In this document: positions 59,631 through 64,000 of the stretch, piece after piece
Layout of the letters: every line of letters begins with the position of its first letter
How positions within the stretch are numbered: the stretch's first letter is position 1
Assembly (NCBI GenBank): GCA_016708725.1
Contig: JADJFE010000002.1
Span: 186,001 to 250,000 of the forward strand
Source of the DNA: Candidatus Aalborgicola bjergmarkensis
GTDB taxonomy: Bacteria > Pseudomonadota > Gammaproteobacteria > Burkholderiales > Burkholderiaceae_C
Length of the DNA: 64,000 bases
Direction: 5' to 3'
Position numbers and translations under genes: made by a program
The notes under the pieces: model-generated
Told to the model about the DNA's origin: nothing
What the model saw: only the letters and a program-made list of their open reading frames with translations
Databases searched by the model: none

Positions 59631-59936
59631 TTACTTTTTGAGCAATTTTTCAAGCATGACGGGGTCTTGTCTGGCTACGATCTTGTCTTTCAAACGCTCG
59701 TAAACATCGCGTGGCAGGATACCCCGTGTGGTCAGGTGGGATTTGCTCCCGTACGGCCGCGAGGCAACTATCTGTGCAGCGTAGGCTGGCGTCATTCCGG
59801 GCAGTGTTGCCAATTGGGCCTTGCTGGCACTATTGATGTCCACCAGTTTTACCGTCTTCTGTTCTGCGGCTACGCAAGGCAAAACAGACACTGACAATAA
59901 CAGGGCGGTGAGGAATGTACTGACTACATGGTGCAT
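59631..59936 (-). CDS. exported helix-hairpin-helix protein (ComEA-like)
   Basis: A 101-residue protein with a signal peptide (HVVSTFLTALLLSVSVLPCV, then AA) and one ComEA-type helix-hairpin-helix unit (VDINSASKAQLATLPGMTPA, YAAQIVASRPY). The second half (LTTRGILPRDVYERLKDKIV) is also family-typical. Such proteins bind DNA in the periplasm, for instance in natural uptake, though many single-domain forms have no proven role. It lies 120 bases downstream of the decaheme cytochrome gene on the same strand. Confidence 0.8.
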   Translation of the reverse strand: MHHVVSTFLTALLLSVSVLPCVAAEQKTVKLVDINSASKAQLATLPGMTPAYAAQIVASRPYGSKSHLTTRGILPRDVYERLKDKIVARQDPVMLEKLLKK

Positions 59937-60055
59937 GGGTTTTCAATACGATGGAAAGGTTGTACAAAAAGCAAAATAGCCCGGACGCACAGGCGATACG
60001 GGCCATTTTGGCAGAAAAAGACGGCAGGACATGGCAAGCCATGCCCTGCATCCGG

Positions 60056-62818
60056 CTATTTCTTATGCGCGACGATAACGTCCTTTTCCTTGTTCACACC
60101 ATGGCAGTTGGCACAGGTTTCACCTGATTTTCCGGCATTGGCGGCTATGTTGGCACTGAAAGCACTACGGGTTTCATTGACCACTGCCGTGCGGAATCCG
60201 GCAAAGTGGTTTTTGGCATTGGTAGAGCTATGGCACCCGATACAAGCCGCAACATAGGGCGAATAAACCTTGTCGGTCAGGTTCGGGGTGTCCAGCGATG
60301 CCTTGGCCAATGCTGGAGTAGCCGGGCCAGTAGCATAGGCTGCGTTGATTGACTCGTAGGTTGATGCCAGGGCAGCATCAGGAACGCTCGCATAGGTTCC
60401 CGGTTTGTGACAAGTTTCACAGTTATTGATCTTTCCAGGGAAATCCATACGCTTGAAGTCAAGCAATGTGATCGCCGAGGGTGTGCGGTCACGCGCATCT
60501 ACGAATGGAGTGGCCGTATCCCTGCCGGCATGGATACCGTGGATCATGTCCTTGAAGTTGTTGGTCGTGACCGGGAACTGCAATGCCGCATTGGTCGCGC
60601 TCTTGTTAAAGCCCCAGCTGGCTAGCAACTTGTTGTCCGCAGCCGTGAACGAGGCGTATGCAGCCAGTGTCGCATCCGCAATTCCCCGGCCACTGGTGGC
60701 CAGGCCCGGTGTGTGACACATGACGCACACCTGGGTCTGGTAGACGCGGTTTCCTCCGTGCCCTTCAAACCATTCGTGGCAGTTGGCACACTTGGCAGAA
60801 TCGACCACGGTACGGCGCTCCACGTCACCAGTCACGGCTTTCACCACCGAAACGGCATGCCGGGCTGAAGCAGGAGAAATCTGGGTGAAGTACCCCTGCA
60901 ACGCAACCGCACGCATGGTGGCCCCGGCCGGGAATTTCCTGGTGCCAGTAGCATTACCCTTGACAACTGCCGTGTAGTAGCCGTTTGCATCCGCGTTAGC
61001 AGACAGAGTGCCCACCGTATTCGCCTTGCTGGTGCTGAGCAAGTCCGCCAGGGACACACTGATGGCCTGGGCCTGTTTCACGCCTGCATTGTTGTAATCA
61101 ACCGGCGTTGCAATGCCATCCTGCGGCTGCGCGTAGGCAAGCAGGAAGCTGGGCGAGCCGGTGAATCCGGGAAGCGGAGCCGTTACCGTCGCAACGGGAG
61201 CGATATAAGACACCGGAGTGCCGTTGGCACTGATCTTGAAGACAATCCGAAGATCGTTATTTTCATCCACAGTGGCCGACTTGATGTCGTAAGTGAAGCT
61301 CACCAGACCATCCTGGATGGTCGGGTTGTGGGGCGTGATGTTCTCGGTCTGGTGGTAAACCTTGATATCCGCAGGTTTGTGGCAAATCGAGCAAGCAGCA
61401 TCATCCAGCGCCTGTCCAGGCAAGTGCCCCGTTTTGGCAAGTACCGGATTTTTGCTGGCGGGAGCTGCGTTGAAGGCTTGCCCATCGGCAATCGTCGATC
61501 CCTTGCCGGTAGCCCAATCAATGCCATCATGGCAGGAACCGCAAGCCAATTGGCTGGGTTTGGTATTCCAGTTGTCCGCTTGTGCGGCCTTGGTGTTGTC
61601 ATGGCATTTGATACACATCTTCTGGCCACTACCCAGCATGGAAAAGCCTTTTTGATCAAACACGACGTTGGCCAGGTTGTAGTTTTCCTTCACCAGGTCG
61701 GTACCACTGTGGATTCTGTGCACCATGACGGGGAAATCACCAATGGTCACGCCATCCGCAACCGACATACGTGGCGTATAGGTATAGCTGGCAATACCTG
61801 TTGTGGGATTAACCGTCTTGGTCTCCGTCAAGGCCGGGAATTTGCCATTGGTCGAAACGGTGCGGGTCGCGCCAAACTTCAATTGGTCGGTGTGGCAAAC
61901 CACGCAGTACTGGGTTTCGTTGCGTGAGCCATGCAGGGTCAATTTTTCATGGCACTCGTTACAAACCGTTTTTGAAATGACCTCGCGCTGAAAGTCTGCA
62001 GCCGTCACAGGTTTTCCGGTAGCCGGAATAAAGTCATAAATGACGTTGACCGGATTCGCCATGGGTACGGCAGCCACACCAGAATTGGAACCATCGGGCG
62101 TATTGGTGCCTGTACCACGGGCATTGCCGTACACCTGTATCGTCAGCCGGTGGGTCAGCGTTGGGTCGAAGCTGAGGTCGCCCAGGTCTGCTGCCACCTT
62201 GGGTGGCGAAAGTGTGGCAGACGCAACCACATCCTTTGCTTGCCGGATGTCACGGGCAAAGGTGTAGGTGTAGGTACCATTGCCGTTATCGACCAGGGTT
62301 CCTTCCCTGTCGGTGGTAGGTGTTCGGGGAGCGGCTGGGTTGATACTGCCATCCGGGTTGTAGGTTGGCACTGTGGTCACGACGTAGTTCACCCACTTAC
62401 TGGGGTTACCGTCTTTGCCCGGCACCAGTTTGGCAAGGGAAAACGCGTAGTTGCTCAAAATGCTGACGCCCGTTGATGCGGGTTTGCTTCTGAAGTTCAA
62501 TCCAACGACCGGGTTATTCTCCGGGGAACCATCCGAAATGGCGAACGTGACCACCGGAGGACTGTTGATAGCCACCCCACCCACCGTAACAGCAGGTGTA
62601 AGCGCTGCAAACTGCTGGGGCGTCAACTTTGCCACATTGACCGGCGACGTGCCGGTAGGAGCAGTTACCGTTGGTACAGCCACAGTGGAGGCATCACTGC
62701 TGCTACTGCTACCACCACCGCCGCAAGCTGCCAGCGCCAGCGCCACCACACCTACCGCTGCGAATCTGGCCCACTGCGCAGCAGGCCCATACTTGTCCGG
62801 TTGCCGGTCAATTTTCAT
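60056..62818 (-). CDS. OmcA/MtrC-family decaheme c-type cytochrome, outer-membrane lipoprotein
   Basis: 920 residues. A lipoprotein signal ends in LALAAC-GGGGSSSSS, so it should be lipid-anchored in the outer membrane. Ten CxxCH heme sites are present: CNECH, CVVCH, CIKCH, CGSCH, CSICH, CANCH, CVMCH, CETCH, CIGCH, CANCH, in the 5+5 grouping of OmcA/MtrC with Greek-key-like domains before each group. It would pass electrons to extracellular acceptors such as iron or manganese oxides. ATG 62818 follows AAGGAGAGACAA. It lies 43 bases after the MtrB/PioB-like porin gene; a periplasmic MtrA-type cytochrome is expected beyond the window edge. Confidence 0.93.
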   Translation of the reverse strand: MKIDRQPDKYGPAAQWARFAAVGVVALALAACGGGGSSSSSDASTVAVPTVTAPTGTSPVNVAKLTPQQFAALTPAVTVGGVAINSPPVVTFAISDGSPENNPVVGLNFRSKPASTGVSILSNYAFSLAKLVPGKDGNPSKWVNYVVTTVPTYNPDGSINPAAPRTPTTDREGTLVDNGNGTYTYTFARDIRQAKDVVASATLSPPKVAADLGDLSFDPTLTHRLTIQVYGNARGTGTNTPDGSNSGVAAVPMANPVNVIYDFIPATGKPVTAADFQREVISKTVCNECHEKLTLHGSRNETQYCVVCHTDQLKFGATRTVSTNGKFPALTETKTVNPTTGIASYTYTPRMSVADGVTIGDFPVMVHRIHSGTDLVKENYNLANVVFDQKGFSMLGSGQKMCIKCHDNTKAAQADNWNTKPSQLACGSCHDGIDWATGKGSTIADGQAFNAAPASKNPVLAKTGHLPGQALDDAACSICHKPADIKVYHQTENITPHNPTIQDGLVSFTYDIKSATVDENNDLRIVFKISANGTPVSYIAPVATVTAPLPGFTGSPSFLLAYAQPQDGIATPVDYNNAGVKQAQAISVSLADLLSTSKANTVGTLSANADANGYYTAVVKGNATGTRKFPAGATMRAVALQGYFTQISPASARHAVSVVKAVTGDVERRTVVDSAKCANCHEWFEGHGGNRVYQTQVCVMCHTPGLATSGRGIADATLAAYASFTAADNKLLASWGFNKSATNAALQFPVTTNNFKDMIHGIHAGRDTATPFVDARDRTPSAITLLDFKRMDFPGKINNCETCHKPGTYASVPDAALASTYESINAAYATGPATPALAKASLDTPNLTDKVYSPYVAACIGCHSSTNAKNHFAGFRTAVVNETRSAFSANIAANAGKSGETCANCHGVNKEKDVIVAHKK

Positions 62819-62861
62819 TTGTCTCTCCTTGGTTGTTAATGTGATCGATACTGGATACTGG

Positions 62862-64000
62862 TCAGTGGAAACGGTAACTATAGGTTATGCCAATCAAACT
62901 GACGGTCTGCGATGGTTTTTGCACCACGGTGCTGCCATCGGAATAGGTGAACGGAACGCCGTTGTAACCCCAGGTCCAGTCGTCCACGCTGGTGCGGTGC
63001 TGCACCAGATCAAGACGTACATCGGAATGCTTGTCCAGCGCATACTTGCCATACAGTTTGAGGGCCGTTTGCCGGTATACCACATCGGGCAAGCCGCCGG
63101 TGGCCGCCAGCAACGCCATGCTGTCCGCCCCGGCGTAAGCATCCAGTTTTTGCGCGTGCACACTCTTGTCATCGCTGTACATCAGATTTCCACCTATCTC
63201 CACTACGCTGGAAAGTCTACCGGTGAACCCGATACCCACGTTGATGTTGGTGTTCTCGATTGCCATGACATAACCAGCGTAGCGTGACTGGTTAAAGGTT
63301 TGCACGCTTTGTGCAAGGTAGCCATTAAAGTTCCAGTTAAAGGACTCGGCATACACCCAGTCAATTCCAAACTGGGACATGCGGCTGTCCTGAAGACCAT
63401 AGACACTGGGCGAATCGAAATGGTCTTTTCCTTCTTCGGCGCTCAATTGCACCGTCAGCTTTTTATTGGGTTGCCATTCGCCGAGCAAACGCAGTTTGTC
63501 CCGCTTGCGATCCGCCAGCATGGGGGTGAATATCGCACTTGGAAGAAACCCGGTGGCGGAATTGGCAACTTCGCTGACTCCACCCGCACCATTGTCACGC
63601 AACCAGTTCGAGCCAGTGCGTTTGCTGCTTGACAGGCTGATTGACCCACTGAAATCCTCGTTCATCTGGCGGCGCAACTCGGTCCGCACGCCATTTTCTT
63701 CGGTCCTCTGCCGCAACGCGCTGACACCATCAATCACACTGCTGGACGTAAATGTGCCGCGATCAATCGCCTCATAATCGGACGCCACGGTCAGCTTGTA
63801 AGCCCCTGGGAACTGCCAACTGGCTTGCAGTTTACCGCTGTCCTTGCGGTTGGGGAGCCTGCGATTGGTATAGGAAATATCTGGACTCGCATAGTTGTAG
63901 TAGGCAATGGGGGTATTGTCGTCCTTGTATTCGTAACGCCAATCTGCCAATAAGGAGAGTCTGTCACTGGGGCGCGAAGTCAACCCCAGGCGCACCAATG
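62862..64000 (-). CDS. MtrB/PioB-family outer-membrane beta-barrel, partial (runs off window end)
   Basis: At least 378 residues, continuing past base 64000. Alternating hydrophobic/polar strands with many aromatic-rich turns (DWRYEYKDDNTPIAYYNY, NFNGYLAQSVQTFNQSRYAG) and a last strand ending in GITYSYRFH fit an outer-membrane barrel. The family sheathes the decaheme electron conduit through the outer membrane. Together with the downstream decaheme lipoprotein it forms an Mtr-type extracellular electron transfer module. The ATG at 63998 is probably internal, since the family is about 700 residues. Confidence 0.85.
   Translation of the reverse strand, partial: LVRLGLTSRPSDRLSLLADWRYEYKDDNTPIAYYNYASPDISYTNRRLPNRKDSGKLQASWQFPGAYKLTVASDYEAIDRGTFTSSSVIDGVSALRQRTEENGVRTELRRQMNEDFSGSISLSSSKRTGSNWLRDNGAGGVSEVANSATGFLPSAIFTPMLADRKRDKLRLLGEWQPNKKLTVQLSAEEGKDHFDSPSVYGLQDSRMSQFGIDWVYAESFNWNFNGYLAQSVQTFNQSRYAGYVMAIENTNINVGIGFTGRLSSVVEIGGNLMYSDDKSVHAQKLDAYAGADSMALLAATGGLPDVVYRQTALKLYGKYALDKHSDVRLDLVQHRTSVDDWTWGYNGVPFTYSDGSTVVQKPSQTVSLIGITYSYRFH

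Noticed and set aside
1..64000. tRNA, rRNA and integrase genes
   Set aside because: I looked for conserved tRNA arms, rRNA segments and tyrosine recombinase motifs and found none; the array's integrase, if any, lies outside.

Overview
The window reads as a chromosomal segment of a Comamonadaceae-type betaproteobacterium, probably close to Rhodoferax. This is an inference. It rests on a GC-rich backbone, Comamonadaceae-style palindromic intergenic repeats, a darP/pmbA pair, several diguanylate cyclases, a complete chemotaxis operon, and an OmcA/MtrC decaheme lipoprotein next to an MtrB/PioB porin (metal-respiration genes known from Rhodoferax). No rRNA, tRNA or CRISPR array was seen.

Layout. 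1-12.2 kb is backbone: a partial thiD behind a TPP riboswitch, a DUF2156 protein, a PAS-GGDEF cyclase, a phosphoesterase coupled to a pseudokinase/Usp fusion, ruvB, zapE with a small exported protein, a beta-carbonic anhydrase and a second PAS-GGDEF cyclase. 12.3-14.2 kb is an intact IS1634-like element with 17-bp terminal repeats and a 6-bp target duplication. 14.4-18.3 kb carries fadH and an acyl-CoA dehydrogenase behind a pair of identical palindromic operators.

18.3-37.7 kb is a mosaic accessory region. It holds small, often AT-rich genes: an AAA/TOPRIM pair, a papain-like protease, at least six toxin-antitoxin pairs, a HEPN pair, and orphan genes. These are separated by at least ten copies of one long repeat (called R1 here) and by attC-like hairpins. 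A second, nearly identical copy of the fadH/acyl-CoA dehydrogenase block lies inside it, with fadH truncated. Most R1 copies are fused to 3' fragments of that dehydrogenase. The region looks like an integron-type or repeat-driven cassette array, but no integrase gene is in the window.

38.1-45.8 kb returns to backbone: a REC-HD-GYP-Hpt protein and a REC protein, an antitoxin/PIN pair inserted between two copies of the REC gene's 3' end, mogA, darP, pmbA, a secreted phosphoesterase and a FliD-like protein. 45.8-54.1 kb is signalling: a NarL-type two-component pair diverging from a chemotaxis operon (cheZ-like, cheY, cheA, cheW, cheR, cheD, cheB). 54.2-56.8 kb is a Pat-type protein acetyltransferase. 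57.0-59.5 kb is debris between two copies of a palindromic element: an hsdR remnant, a tumA/tumE toxin-antitoxin pair with a frameshift, and DUF4351 and thiolase fragments. 59.6-64 kb holds a ComEA-like protein, the decaheme cytochrome and its porin, which together would move electrons across the outer membrane.
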